Shown here: positions 11,980 through 22,864 of the stretch, in pieces
How the letters are laid out: each line of letters starts with the position of its first letter
Numbering within the stretch: position 1 is the first letter of the stretch
Assembly: GCA_028532985.1 (NCBI GenBank)
Contig: JANCIK010000009.1
Location: forward strand, 2,356,001-2,420,000
DNA length: 64,000 bases
Reading direction: 5' to 3'
DNA from: Stropharia rugosoannulata
Taxonomy: Eukaryota > Basidiomycota > Agaricomycetes > Agaricales > Strophariaceae
The notes under the pieces: generated by a model
The model's database searches: none
Seen by the model: only the letters and a program-made list of their open reading frames with translations
Told to the model about the DNA's origin: nothing
Position numbers and translations under genes: made by a program

Positions 11980-14082
11980 GATGAGTGTATTCCGGGTATA
12001 AGGCTGTGGTAATGGAGTCTAGTGGACAACGAGGGCGGCGACGAGGTGGTTCGAGGGCAAGGGCCAGTGACTGGAGCAGTGGCTGTGCCGAGCTTTGTCA
12101 TGGCCGATCGAGCAAACAAAGTGTTTCGGCACAACGGCATGTAAGTATCCAAGAATAGACATCAGAGGGAGCCGACGGCAGCCAGATAAAGTTCTCAGGG
12201 GCGTCGGGTGCACAGCCCAACCCTCCCTGAGGCTATCCCGAAGGGGGAACGGAATCGAACGGAATCCCGACAACTGAATTTGAACACCGATGGGTGACAT
12301 CTCAAACAGGAAAATTACTCGAAATGAAAGTAGCTCCACATATTATTGTATAGAGGCAACGTAACGCGCAACGAGCCGAGGTAGGGCATGTCGTGTTCGG
12401 AATCGTTTGGCTATCAAAACCAAAACAATAATACACGACGCCTGCTTTGTTTTTGATCCAGCCTGCCCGTCGGTACGGTAAGTACGCAGGTACGTACGTA
12501 CGCGCGCTGCGTCGCGCTGCAGATGATGAATGAGTGGGCGCGAACTAGAAATAAATACATCCTGCATCATCGGCGACTGAATCAGAGGTATAGACCTATT
12601 CTGAAGTTCTTTTCCTGATCAAGAGCAAGCCTGAGCTTGCGAGAGTTGTCCATGATTTCCCCGCAGGTGGTGGTACCGTGTACGCGCGCGCGCGGCGATG
12701 GAACTTCGCAGCTCCAAACCCCCGACGACCCATTTAATCGGTCGGACGCAGAGGCTCCACCAACACCTCCTTCTGGAAACCAAGGCAGCACGACGGAGAT
12801 GACCCCCCGAATTTCCGTGCAGCGACGCCACCAGCAACCAACAGCACATTGCGGATGCAGAAACACCAAGAAACAACGGGCCACCGCCAAGAACTGTCGG
12901 ACCACATCAATCTCATCTATCCCTCACGCGCACGCCCAAACCGTGCGGCTACACTCTATCCTTCTCGAGCAACTACATAATCCCAAGGGGCCAACCCCGC
13001 CAAGAATAACAAGGCAGTGCACGTCCAAATCCAAAAGAGCACGCGCTATTTTTACCCAAATGGCATTGACAACTTGAGACACTGCATATGTATACAAACC
13101 CTCAGAACCACGACCGTGACCGTACTTAGCTTTCGGTGGCTGGAGCCAATTCGAGCAGGTGCGACCCAGCAGCAGGAAATAGCCAGCCAGCGCGCGCATG
13201 ACTCCCATTAAGTTTGGACCCTGCATTGCAAGCATCAGGCTTCTTTCTCTGAATCTTTCTGGCAGCGGGCGTACTTACTTACCTACATACCTACCTACTT
13301 ATGCAACTTGTGCCACCACCCACACTCACGCACACGCATGAAGGAACAACGTCACCCACCCAAAATAAAATTCACGGGCGATTGCTCTATAGCCTCCGGA
13401 AGTCGCCTTGGATAGTATCTATGTCACTATAGCAAGAAGGTTAGATTTATCTTCGACCTGCTCTCAACTTAATTTACCTACCGGCGAATCGCAGAAGCAA
13501 GTTCACGCTCAGAGCAGTCGTCCGAGTCGCCCACACTGGCATATCAAATTGGAGTTCCAATACCGTTACCACCCATCCACCGTGTCGTCCCAAAGCACCG
13601 CGGTCTGACGTGAACGAGCATATGTTTCTCCGACACCGAAGGACCGACCGACGTCCAACGGCAACGTCCAGAGTAAGCAACTCTGGAATCTCGGACAGAC
13701 GCGATGACTGAACTTCCTCACTCTCTCACACTGCACCAAACACCAAACACACCAAACACACCAAACAGCCGATATCAGCGTAAGATACATACATAGGATT
13801 TATGATAGCGCGACGCCAACAGGCTTAATAAAAAGGGCCGCTGTTTACAGAGGCCAGATATATACATGTACGTACGGCAGATGATACTATAGCACACAGG
13901 GGAATTAACTCATATCATATCATGATCCCAGGAGATATTAATTTTATATGACCTAGGTCAGCAAATGAAAGAAATGATGACGCCACGAATAGTAGTAGTA
14001 GTATGCAGTAGTGTGTAGTATCATGTAATAGCAATAATATCAGTAAAGGCAAAGAGAGCAAGTCACGACCACACGCTCGGGC
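11980..14082. other. 2.1 kb intergenic region: KIN17 promoter and PSS 3' flank
   Basis: No gene recognised. It holds the KIN17 upstream region (next to 11979) and the 3' flank of the phosphatidylserine synthase (next to 14082). Several short-motif repeats are present: ACGT/GTAC-rich DNA near 12470-12515, CCTA/CTTA runs near 13270-13305, a CACCAAACA-type repeat near 13735-13768 and GTA-rich DNA near 13990-14025. Open frames of up to 146 codons at 12.6-13.1 kb occur on both strands and look like chance. Confidence 0.55.
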
Positions 14083-16931
14083 TCATGAGGTTTTCGCCTT
14101 CCCCCTCTTCATGTGTTTCCGGATATATCTTCTCGCACCCGGTATTCCAAACTGCACAAAAACATCCATCAGAAAAATCAGATTTCACGGCAGTTAGGCC
14201 TTCCACACACACACGGAAAGCCCAACGAAAAGACGAGAACAAAAAAAGAAGAACGAAATCGTTCGCAAAAAGGAGAACGCCGTTACAACTCACCTGGACA
14301 GTCGGATAGAGCACGAGGAGGCCGATGGCGAGCGTCCACCCCCACTTGACCATGGGCGGGAATGGCTCTGGGAACATGCCCTTGCTCCATTTCGTAATCA
14401 CGAGAAGCTCCGTAACGATAGTCGCCAGGAGCAGCCAGACATGCTGACCCATCCTGACCGCCCGCCTGTCGGTGGAAAAACACAATTAAAATAAACTTAA
14501 TCAGCATCTTACTCTAGCTCTCCATCACATCAAGTCAAAGAGAGTCTGAGAGAGGGAGAGAGAGGAAGAGTGAAACAAACTTACCGCGGATCGTTAATGT
14601 ACTGATACAGTTCGCGCACCGCTGGCAGCGCGCAGAGGAAGACGAAAGCGAGGCGCAGGATGATGATGGGGTGTTCCGGTTGCATCCACAGGAGGCTCTG
14701 TCAAACAAGGCCGCGCGTAGCGTATCAGCATCCATTCAAGGGGTCGTATCAACATCCAAAGGTTATGCTATAGCTATGTATAAAATTGATAATGCATACC
14801 TTGAGGTAAAACGGATTCAGCTCCGCCGCGAGGAACACCGCAAGGAGCAGGACGACCGTCGAAAAGTGCAGAAAGTCGGTCGCTGTGCCCCATTTGAACG
14901 CCGTGAAGTCGTGTGGCGAGAACTGGCTCAATACTCGCTTGGCCTTCGACCGTATTCCTCGCGTTTGTCGGAATCCGCGCCATTCGTAAGGCTGCGCCCC
15001 CCAAAATCATAAAATAAAATAAGATAAAATAAAGGGGGGACGGCGGTGAGCATTGGCTCCCACGCAAGAACAAGCTTGCGTACCTTGACTTCGAAGTACT
15101 GGCACGTCTTCATGCCTAGCAATACAGAAGGAAAAGAAGCGCGAAAATTAGAACAATGCGAAGGAGGCCAATTCGCACAGAGCCCGTACGTACCCAGATA
15201 CGTCCCCAACCAATTGCACACCAGGACGTCCAGAATCCACTATATCAAGCAAACAAAAAGATAAAAATAAAAAGACAGGCGCAGTTCCGATTAACATAAA
15301 TACCCAATAGCTAAATTAGAAACGGACGTACATGGTCCCACCAGCACTTGACGACGACATCACTCATTAATATAAACGCGGCAGAGGGGATGGGAGAGGG
15401 GGGGAGGGAGGACGCACCTCTGCAAAGTTCGGCAGCTGGTGCTGCAGGCTATACTCCATAAGCTCAAAGGCGATGCTGAGGATCTACACAGAAAATCACA
15501 GAGGCTGTGTAAGCTTTCGCCCGCCCAGCGCAGGCTAGGTCGTAAGGAAGCCAGACCGTGAAAGAAGCGCGAACAAAGCCAGGTCGTCGAAGGGAAGCCA
15601 GTAGGGCCAAACCCAAACCCAAACCCAAACAGCGCGCAAAAACGAAGAAGAAGAACAAATAAAAAGAAGACACACCCAGCAGAACCAGTAGTCGCGCAGG
15701 ATCATGGCCTTCCCAAACCACCCGAGAGCATGAGCCAAACAGAAGATGTCGAACGCGTTCTGGACGGGATAATGCTATCAGTCAGCCACAGAACGCAATG
15801 ATTCATAAAGTATGCAACTCCCAGAACCCGACTCGCTGCGACGTCCTGCACCCCGGCAGAGATGCAAACGTAGAACGCAGAACACAAAAACAGGGGACTC
15901 GCAGGTGTCACGCACACGCCCGTGGTCCCACTAATCACACAACCCAATAATAATAAAACCCAAATGCAAAAACCAGCTTACCCATAAGGTCTTCGGCGTG
16001 AGGGCACAGTCATCAGCGTAGCTCTTCTCGGGGAGGGGCACGCCGAGGTCCGCGTCGATGTATGTCATCATGTGGCGCGCGGTGTCCAGGTCCTGGAAGA
16101 GCAGGAACACGAGCGCGAGCTCGTACAGCAGGTTCACGCCCAGGATGATGCGCCAGAACGAGGGGTGCGGCCGGATGAACGGGCCGTCGCGGAATTGGAT
16201 CATCGCGAATCCGAGGAAGGCGCCGATGGCTGCGTATACGCCGCTGTGCAAGGACGAGCAGGAAGGGTGGGTAAGCGCGTAGGAAGCATGAGAGGAAAAT
16301 TAAAAAGACGTACACGCGCCGCTTGTCGCGCCCTTCTTCCAGGACGTCCTGCGTCGTAGCGACGTAGGCGAGAACGATGAGCCCGCAGGCGAGCGCTGAC
16401 AGCGTAACGGGATTGTAGAAGAACCTGCAGCAAGCGCGCGTTGAAGAAGCGTTAGCGTGATTGCACACGATGTACGCGATCGGTTCGGCGGGCGGGCGCA
16501 CTGGACACTCACTCTACGCTGGTGTCGCTCTTTTCCTGAAATGGCGTAATGCGCGTGTACGGCTCCGTGCGATCCGCCTGGAAGGAAGCAAGGCAGTGGG
16601 AAGCGCGGTCAGTCTATGCTTTAGTTTACGCTCATGCTTGCCGTCGCGAGGGCTGCAAGGCAGAACTTGGAAGTGCGCCACATACATCGTACCCTAGAGA
16701 AAGAAGCGCGCGGTGAGCGACGGATTACGGTTGTACTGCGTCGTCGCGAGCGAGGGGGAGGGGCAGGGCAGGTAACGTACATCTCACAGGGACGCCATTA
16801 AGGCCTGGGACAGGCTCAGGCTCAATCTCCGCAACGGGCGAGGTGATGGCGTCCGAGTCGTCCTCGCCGTGGGAGGTGGGCGACAGGTCGGTGTTTTCGC
16901 GCCTGGGCGCGTAAGTTGGGTTGGCACTCAT
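14083..16931 (-). CDS. Phosphatidylserine synthase, base-exchange (PTDSS, PF03034-like) type
   Basis: A multi-pass ER membrane enzyme. In animals and plants this family makes phosphatidylserine by exchanging the head group of an existing phospholipid for serine. The acidic N-terminus starts at MSANPTYAPRR (16931). Family blocks follow in order: DRTEPYTRITPFQ, FFYNPVTLSALACGLIVLAY, GFAMIQFRDGPFIRPHPSFW, the acidic YADDC block, LAHALGWFGKAMILRDYWFCW, the catalytic-region segment between about 15440 and 15190 (DVLVCNWLGTYLGMKTCQYF), SQFSPHDFTAFKW, ELNPFYLKSLLWMQPEHP, ELYQYINDPR and MGQHVWLLLATIVTELLVI. About nine hydrophobic segments are visible. The last exon encodes FGIPGARRYIRKHMKRG, ending at TGA 14083-14085. 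There are at least 11 exons. The junction between exon 1 (ends 16788) and the exon starting 16577 is not resolved; one small exon may lie between. Confidence 0.88.
15606..15630. repeat. AAACCC hexamer run in a PSS intron
   Basis: Roughly four AAACCC units (CCAAACCCAAACCC...) in an intron of the phosphatidylserine synthase gene. The unit is not the fungal telomere motif (TTAGGG/CCCTAA) and the run is short. Confidence 0.8.
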
Positions 16932-19674
16932 GCTTGTCTTTTGGATCACGGCACTGCAGATTTGCAGCAGTGATAGGCTCACGCTCGGAGGCAGTCGGTG
17001 TGCGTGCGTAAGGATATAGGTAGGGTGGTGGTACGGCGGGGCAGGGGTCGTGGATCCGGGCAAGCTGTTCGTTGCTGGATCCGTCGCCAGCCATCACACA
17101 CAGGGTCCGTGCCCAACGACGTCACCCTATTTGCTCATGCTTGCCAAGAGCCCCTGCGCAATTGGCATGTACGTTCAAAGTCCCTCCAACTTTGAGCGTC
17201 TCGGAACCCTACCTTACTAACTACACATCACTTCTTCCGGCGTCCGTCCGTTGCCGTACGTTACCAACTGCCCTGTCTATTTACTTACTCACTTATCTAT
17301 CATTACCATTACGGCCTCCCCCTCCATTACGCTCGCGTCGACAATTAAGAGGGCCTACGGCATGATCCAAACATCCCGGCAGCCGACGACGTCTCTGTGA
17401 CCTGCTGCTTCCGCCGTGGCTTATTCTGTTTTGACCTGACATGTCTGTTTTCCATTTCCATCTCTCTATCTCGCATCTCCATCGCTCTCCAACCCCATCG
17501 GCGGCAGAGCCTCAGCCTCGCTTCCGCGCCCGGTCTTCTCCATCTTCTCTTCTTCGTCTGTCTGTCTCGGCACTCCTGGAGTCTATACTATGTCAGAATG
17601 CAGAACCATTCAGCGCCAGCTCTGGCGCGTACTGTCACTGGCGCGCATCCGACTCGTCGCGTCTATTAATTAGGCAGCACGCGCCGTACCCACACCCACA
17701 CTCGCCATACGCCCTTCCATAGTGTCTTACCCACAATACATATGCTTACCACACCGCGGCGCCTGATTGACACTCACCGGCGACATAATATACTTACTTA
17801 CTCTATCCCGACTCGGCCAGTTTTTCTCTGCATTGCGTTGCATTACAGTTGTGCTCTATTGCATTGCATCGGTTGCAAGGGGCAGACGCTCGGAGGCACT
17901 TGCTACAGTAGCACTTACGACGGCCATTACAATTTTTGGCACGGCGTATTCCGTTGTTAGAGTCGCAGTGCACTCCGAGGAGGACACAGCTCTGTCTGGA
18001 GTCTATTTGCGTGCGAAGGAGGCGTCTCTGGCAATACGGACTTTGGTTTCGGTTTTGCAAACTGCGAAGATCGGATTCTGGCTACGTACCATCCTACCCT
18101 AGTATCGGACGCGGCGGGATAAAATCAATAGCCATATGTTCTTGCGTGCTATGTTCTTGCACAACGTACTTTGACTCTGACACAGGAGGAAGAAGGCAGA
18201 AGGCGCCTGTCGTGTCACGGTGTCTTGTCGTGCGAGCCGAGTCCGTCAAACAAAACGAAGCACTGCATAAACCTGTTATGTTTTGCGAAGCACTGGAGGG
18301 CAAGTATTCTAGCTTTGCAAGCCGAGCCTGCACCTCGGCTCACCGGTCAGGGTGGTCCCCGTTTCTGAGGCGGGAATGTTCAGCAGGGCGCGAACTGTTG
18401 ATCCATAAAGTTCTTGTCTTCTGCGTTTGGTATGTGGATAGCAGGTTGCGCGACAGCGCGCAACGACATAAAAATATACATATTCTCGGCGACAGTAACT
18501 GCTTATCTGGAGCAATTAACCTGACGAGCGAATTTGGCCCACGGGTGGACACAAATTGTCAAAAACGAATACGAGGCTAATTGCAGGTGCTGCGCGCAGT
18601 CTGCAGCAAACTGGACAAAGGAGCCGAATGCAGACAGTAGGGTAGAGACTTGGATGACAGTCGCGCATGTGGTGCCGGCAGGCGCAATATGTACCTGTAA
18701 GTACAGTTCGCAGAACATGATCGGAAGGAACCACAGTACGCTCGTTCTTGTGGATTGGATTAGGAGAGAGCTATTGACCGAAATAATCTAGACGAGCGGG
18801 TGGTTCCCACAGTGGGTGACAGATTTGGCAGGGCTCGCTACCACGGCGTCAAGGTGTTGTCACAAGGTCTGATCAGGGGTTCCGGTGCAGCCAAGCTCTT
18901 CTGAGTTGACAGTGGGCTGGGATCGCGATCTGGTTTGGTACGGGTACGCAAAGCGTGTGTGTGGATGCGCGGGTGCGCGTTCTGGCGGTGGTGGACGGGG
19001 CGGGGGCGTGGAGAAGGGCGGGTCGGGTGAGTAGGCGCTGGTAGGGATCATATCTATGCGACATGAAATTACGAGGCGCATCGGGGAGGAGGGAGGGATC
19101 AAGATTGGGAGGAGGATATGCTCCCGAGGTGGTGGAAGGTTTGGGTTGGGAACAGTAGGCCGAATATAGTACATTTTCCCGTCTCCCGCGGATGATTGGG
19201 CAATTCTAGATTGAGAACGACCGCGTTCATGAAAAGAAAATGATAAGTTCATCTCATTAGTTATCGGCCAGACCTAAGTAAAGCCCCCACGCATGCGTGA
19301 GCTCTGCTTTACGTGTGACGCCACATATCCGGATTCCTGGGATTCCGCTGGGTTGCGTGCGCGGCCCGCGAGGCAGGACGCGCCGCGGGGCGGGCGCGTG
19401 TCGGTGGGCGGGACGCGGACGAAGCGGGGTGGGGGGCAGGGGTTGCAGAGAGGAATCTTGGGATTGCGCGTTGGTGGGGGTGCCGGCAGGCGCAGTGGAT
19501 TCCGGGGGCGGGCAGAGGGACGGCGAGATCCTCAGGGCGAACAGTATATCCATATCTGGGGAATATGCGGACGATGATTGGCAGTGTTTGGTGGATCGGG
19601 GCGGTAATCGAGATCCCGTCTGGCTGTTACTTAATGTGCTGCCTCGACACTCCAAGTCGTCCGCTCCATACAGC
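16932..19674. other. 2.7 kb intergenic region between divergent PSS (-) and Zn2Cys6 factor (+)
   Basis: Upstream DNA of two divergently transcribed genes. About 17.2-17.8 kb is CT/CA-rich on the + strand. The longest frame, 17936-18580 (+), has 214 codons but shows no family motif, has many Cys/Arg codons and looks like chance. No RNA gene was recognised. The last few hundred bases before 19675 are G-rich. Confidence 0.55.
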
Positions 19675-21242
19675 ATGATGTCCCCCGTCTCCCCTGACGA
19701 CTTCCAGCCCCTCCAGCTCAAGGGCGAGATCCTCGACCTCGACTTCTCCATCGACACCGACCACAGGTTCGTCACCCCTACTCATCCACCGCATATACTT
19801 ACCCACAACATCCAGGAAACGCAGGCGCAACCGCACCACCCAGAGCTGCCTCAACTGCCACACCTCCAAGCGCAAGGTCTGTCCGCTCTGCTGTCCAAAG
19901 ACCATCGCTCACCTCCTCCCAGTGCGACCGTAAGCGGCCGTGCCAGCGCTGCATCCAGCTCGGCTTGGTCAGTCCTTTCTTGTTTTCACTTCGCTTCGCG
20001 TTTATTCACCGGCCTTCAGACCGGTCTCTGCGTGTACGAGATCGACGACCCCGCGCTCAGGTGCGCATTCTCCCAAGCTCACATCTCCCCCTCCTCACCT
20101 CCTTCCTTCTTCTAGGGACGACCCCTCCGTCGACGAGAGCACGCGTCTCAGGAACCGCATCGCCGAGCTCGAGTCGCTCGTCCGCGAACTGCGAGGTGCG
20201 TCCGCCGCCCTACGCCACACCGCGCAATGTACTCACACACAACAGGCAAGCCCCATCCACGCTGGGCAGAGTCCAGCTTCCGCGACGGCGACCCCAACGA
20301 AAAGTGGCATTCGCGCGCCACAAAGTGCGCACCGCTCCCCAAGTCCCGCGCCGCCACCAGCGGCTCGCCGCACACCGGCACCACGTCCCCGGGGGTGAAT
20401 GGACAACAGCAGCAACAGCAACAGCAGGGCGAGGAAGGTCGCGGCGGGGGAGGACGCTCGGCGCACCCGCTGCTGAGCCCCATCAAGACGGAGCCGCTGC
20501 CCGATGGCGGCGCGGCGTCGCACTTGTACCGCTTCAGCCCATCGCCCGCGCCACAGCTGCGCGGGTACCACGGGGCACAGCAGCATGCACACTTTGACGC
20601 CGAGCGCGCGGCGGCGTATGCAGGCGGGAGTCAGGGCGGGGGCATGCCGTACAGCGGCGGCGGGGGCGCGTCGGTATACTCGGACGGCGGGGCGAGCAGT
20701 GGCGGCGGGGGCGCGTACGGCGCGGCGAATGGGGTCAACGCGGGGAGCGATTATGGTGGCTCGCCGCATATGCACTATACGTGCCCGTGCTCGTGTCGTA
20801 CCGCCCCTGCGCTCGGCGTCGCGTACATGGGCCTCTCGCAGACCCTGCAGAGCGCCCTCGGCGCCCTCCGCCAGTTCGGCCCCCACCACGCGCCAGGCGC
20901 GCCACCGTGTCTCGTCTACCGCAAAGTCGTGGAGCTGAATAATGCGCTACAGTGCGTCTCTTCCCTCTTACTCTGTTCTGTACCTTTAACTGAAACTGAC
21001 GTTGACGTAGTAGCGGGACCGACTCGCCCGGGCTCGTCAGCGCGGCGTACGACAGCGGCCCGCCGTCAGACAACGAGATTATGACGCCGCTGTCGGCGTC
21101 GAGCGGGCATGCGTCGTTCCACACGGGCTCGCCAGGCGTGTCGCCCCAGGAGTGGGGCCATATGGCCGCCGCGGGCTTCAACCCGTACTTCCCAGCGCCC
21201 GAGCACCATGGCGTGTACGCGGTGAGCCATGTTATGTCGTGA
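19675..21242 (+). CDS. Zn(II)2Cys6 fungal transcription factor
   Basis: A nuclear DNA-binding regulator. Seven exons join in frame to 418 residues: 19675-19766, 19816-19876, 19923-19967, 20020-20060, 20116-20195, 20246-20951 and 21011-21242. The binuclear zinc cluster (residues about 38-65) has all six cysteines: C-LN-C-HTSKRK-C-DRKRP-C-QR-C, with the last Cys two residues before IQLGL. An intron falls exactly between the two halves, after KRK. A short coiled coil follows (TRLRNRIAELESLVRELRG, residues about 85-105), the usual dimerisation helix. The rest is disordered: a Gln run, then Gly/Ser/Ala-rich sequence, then a C-terminal block with CPCSC and YRKVVELNNALH as in other agaricomycete C6 factors. 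The final GVYA is followed by GTGAGC, so a further exon is possible; read through, the stop is TGA 21240. Target genes are unknown. Confidence 0.9.
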
Positions 21243-22864
21243 GGCTATCGCGTGGGCTTGGAGGCGTAGGGTCAAGACTCTGTGTGTGCTGTGGGCGGGC
21301 TCCGTCGTTCGGAGCCGGCGTCGAGGTCCATTTGGGGTACCGTGTCGTGTCCAAGCCACCCGCCGCCACCTGCCCCCGCGTGCAGGCGTCGGCGTTGGCA
21401 CTGGCGGCGGCGCGCGTCGCCTTCGCACCCGTCCTCGCCTCCGTCCTCCGTCCTCGATTTATTTCTTCTGCCTTTTATCCTTTCCCCCCTCTTTTCTCAT
21501 GTCCGTTTCTGTTGTCCTTTTCTCTTTCTTTTCTCGCTCTTTCTCGAAACCCAAACCTTTCTTGCGTGCTTGTTTGCTTCGGGTCCGTCGAACGCCCCAT
21601 TAATAATCCTCTTTCCATTCCATTCTATTCTTTGTACTTACTTGATACCTTACCCCCCACCCCACCCCCCGCGCGGCGCGCGTCGTTGTTGGTGCCTTGT
21701 CGGTCATCCTTTTTTATGCTTGCTTTGCCATTTACCCTACTTACACTTATGTCGCCACACCGCCATTTTCGCGTCCGGGTCATGGCGCACTGCACTGCAC
21801 TGCACCCTACCACCAATTTGCTCCGCCGTTGCATCTGGATCTGGATCTGCGGTATTGGCTGACATCGGCGAGCGCCATACTCTATCTGGTACCATGATAA
21901 CGCCTTATTACTACACCTCCACGCCCCGACGTATAGTACGACTCTGCACTCTACTCCACGCCGCCCCCTCGCCCACCGCACACACGCCGCACGCCCGTAC
22001 AACGCTACGAGTCATCCTCTTGTTTATTTCCTCCTCTCCTATCTGTTTCTTGTTTCCTTTTTGGACTTTTATTACCTACTTACTAGTACCGGCACCACCC
22101 ACACCGACTACTCCTACTTATACCTAAACGCGGACGTCGTATACGCAGTCGGGTCGACGACGGACGGACGGCTGGTCGACGAGGCGAGGCGAAACGAAAC
22201 GAAACGAAACGAAATAGTTCATTCATATCTAAAAAAGGCGCGGACTTTTGTCATTTGTACTTGCTGTAGTATACCCCCTTCCCCTTACCCCCGATCCTGA
22301 CCTACCCCACCTTGACCTACCCCACCTTGACCTACCCCACCTTGACCTACCTTACCCCACTCACACCACCACACACCAGATAGACAACCGCATCTCATCC
22401 AATTTTGTTTGACCCCATCCCATCCCATTTCATTTTATCCGACCATCCCATCCCATCCCAACCCAACCCAACCCAACCGACCATTTCATCTCATCTCATC
22501 CCATCTGAAGAAGTACTACCTGCTTATGTACGAACGAGGTCTGCTGCATGTAGCGTATTGTAATCACTAGCTAATGATAATTCTTTTTTTTTTTTTTTTT
22601 GTTTCCTCTGGTGCTTTTTTGGTGCTCTTTTGTCGGTGATTTTTAGGATGTGTTTTTGTGGATGGTTTTTTGTGGATGTATTTTGGGGAGTTTGGGGGGG
22701 AGTTGTGAGGAGTTTGAGTTTGGGTTTGGGGTTGGTTGGAAATTGATGATTTGGGATACGTGCTACTAGAGTAGTACATGCAATACAGGAAATAAGTATG
22801 ATGGTACATTGACATTGAAGTTACGGTGTAGAGATATTTGTTGGATATTATGTGTTTATACCAA
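21243..22864. other. 1.6 kb pyrimidine-rich, repeat-rich tail-to-tail region
   Basis: It lies between the stop of the Zn2Cys6 gene (+) and the stop of the TANGO2 gene (-). The + strand is very C/T-rich and open in two frames for over 230 codons at 21.15-22.13 kb, which reflects base composition (few stops in C-rich DNA), not a gene. It holds a CGAAA run near 22188-22213, a 15-bp tandem repeat at 22298-22356, CCCAT/CCCAA runs near 22430-22480 and a T tract near 22584-22600. Confidence 0.6.
22298..22356. repeat. 15-bp tandem repeat (unit TGACCTACCCCACCT)
   Basis: Three perfect copies at 22298-22312, 22313-22327 and 22328-22342, then a fourth, diverged partial copy to about 22356. It sits in the C/T-rich 3' flank between two convergent genes. 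Confidence 0.95.

Noticed and set aside
15606..15630. AAACCC run considered as an interstitial telomere
   Set aside because: The unit does not match the usual fungal TTAGGG/CCCTAA repeat and the run is only about four units, inside an intron.
17936..18580. 214-codon + strand frame between PSS and the Zn2Cys6 gene
   Set aside because: No family motif, Cys/Arg-rich composition, competing frames on both strands and no splice context; most likely chance.
20233..20889. 218-codon - strand frame inside the Zn2Cys6 gene
   Set aside because: Antisense of a G/C-rich, Gly/Ser-coding exon; Arg/Ala-rich with no motif.
21152..22127. Long overlapping + strand frames (236 and 281 codons) after the Zn2Cys6 gene
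   Set aside because: The DNA is strongly C/T-rich, which removes stop codons; the predicted peptides are Pro/Ser/Phe/Leu low complexity and are open in two frames at once.
22298..22356. 15-bp repeat considered as a CRISPR-like array
   Set aside because: The copies are directly adjacent without spacers, in a eukaryotic genome; it is a simple minisatellite.
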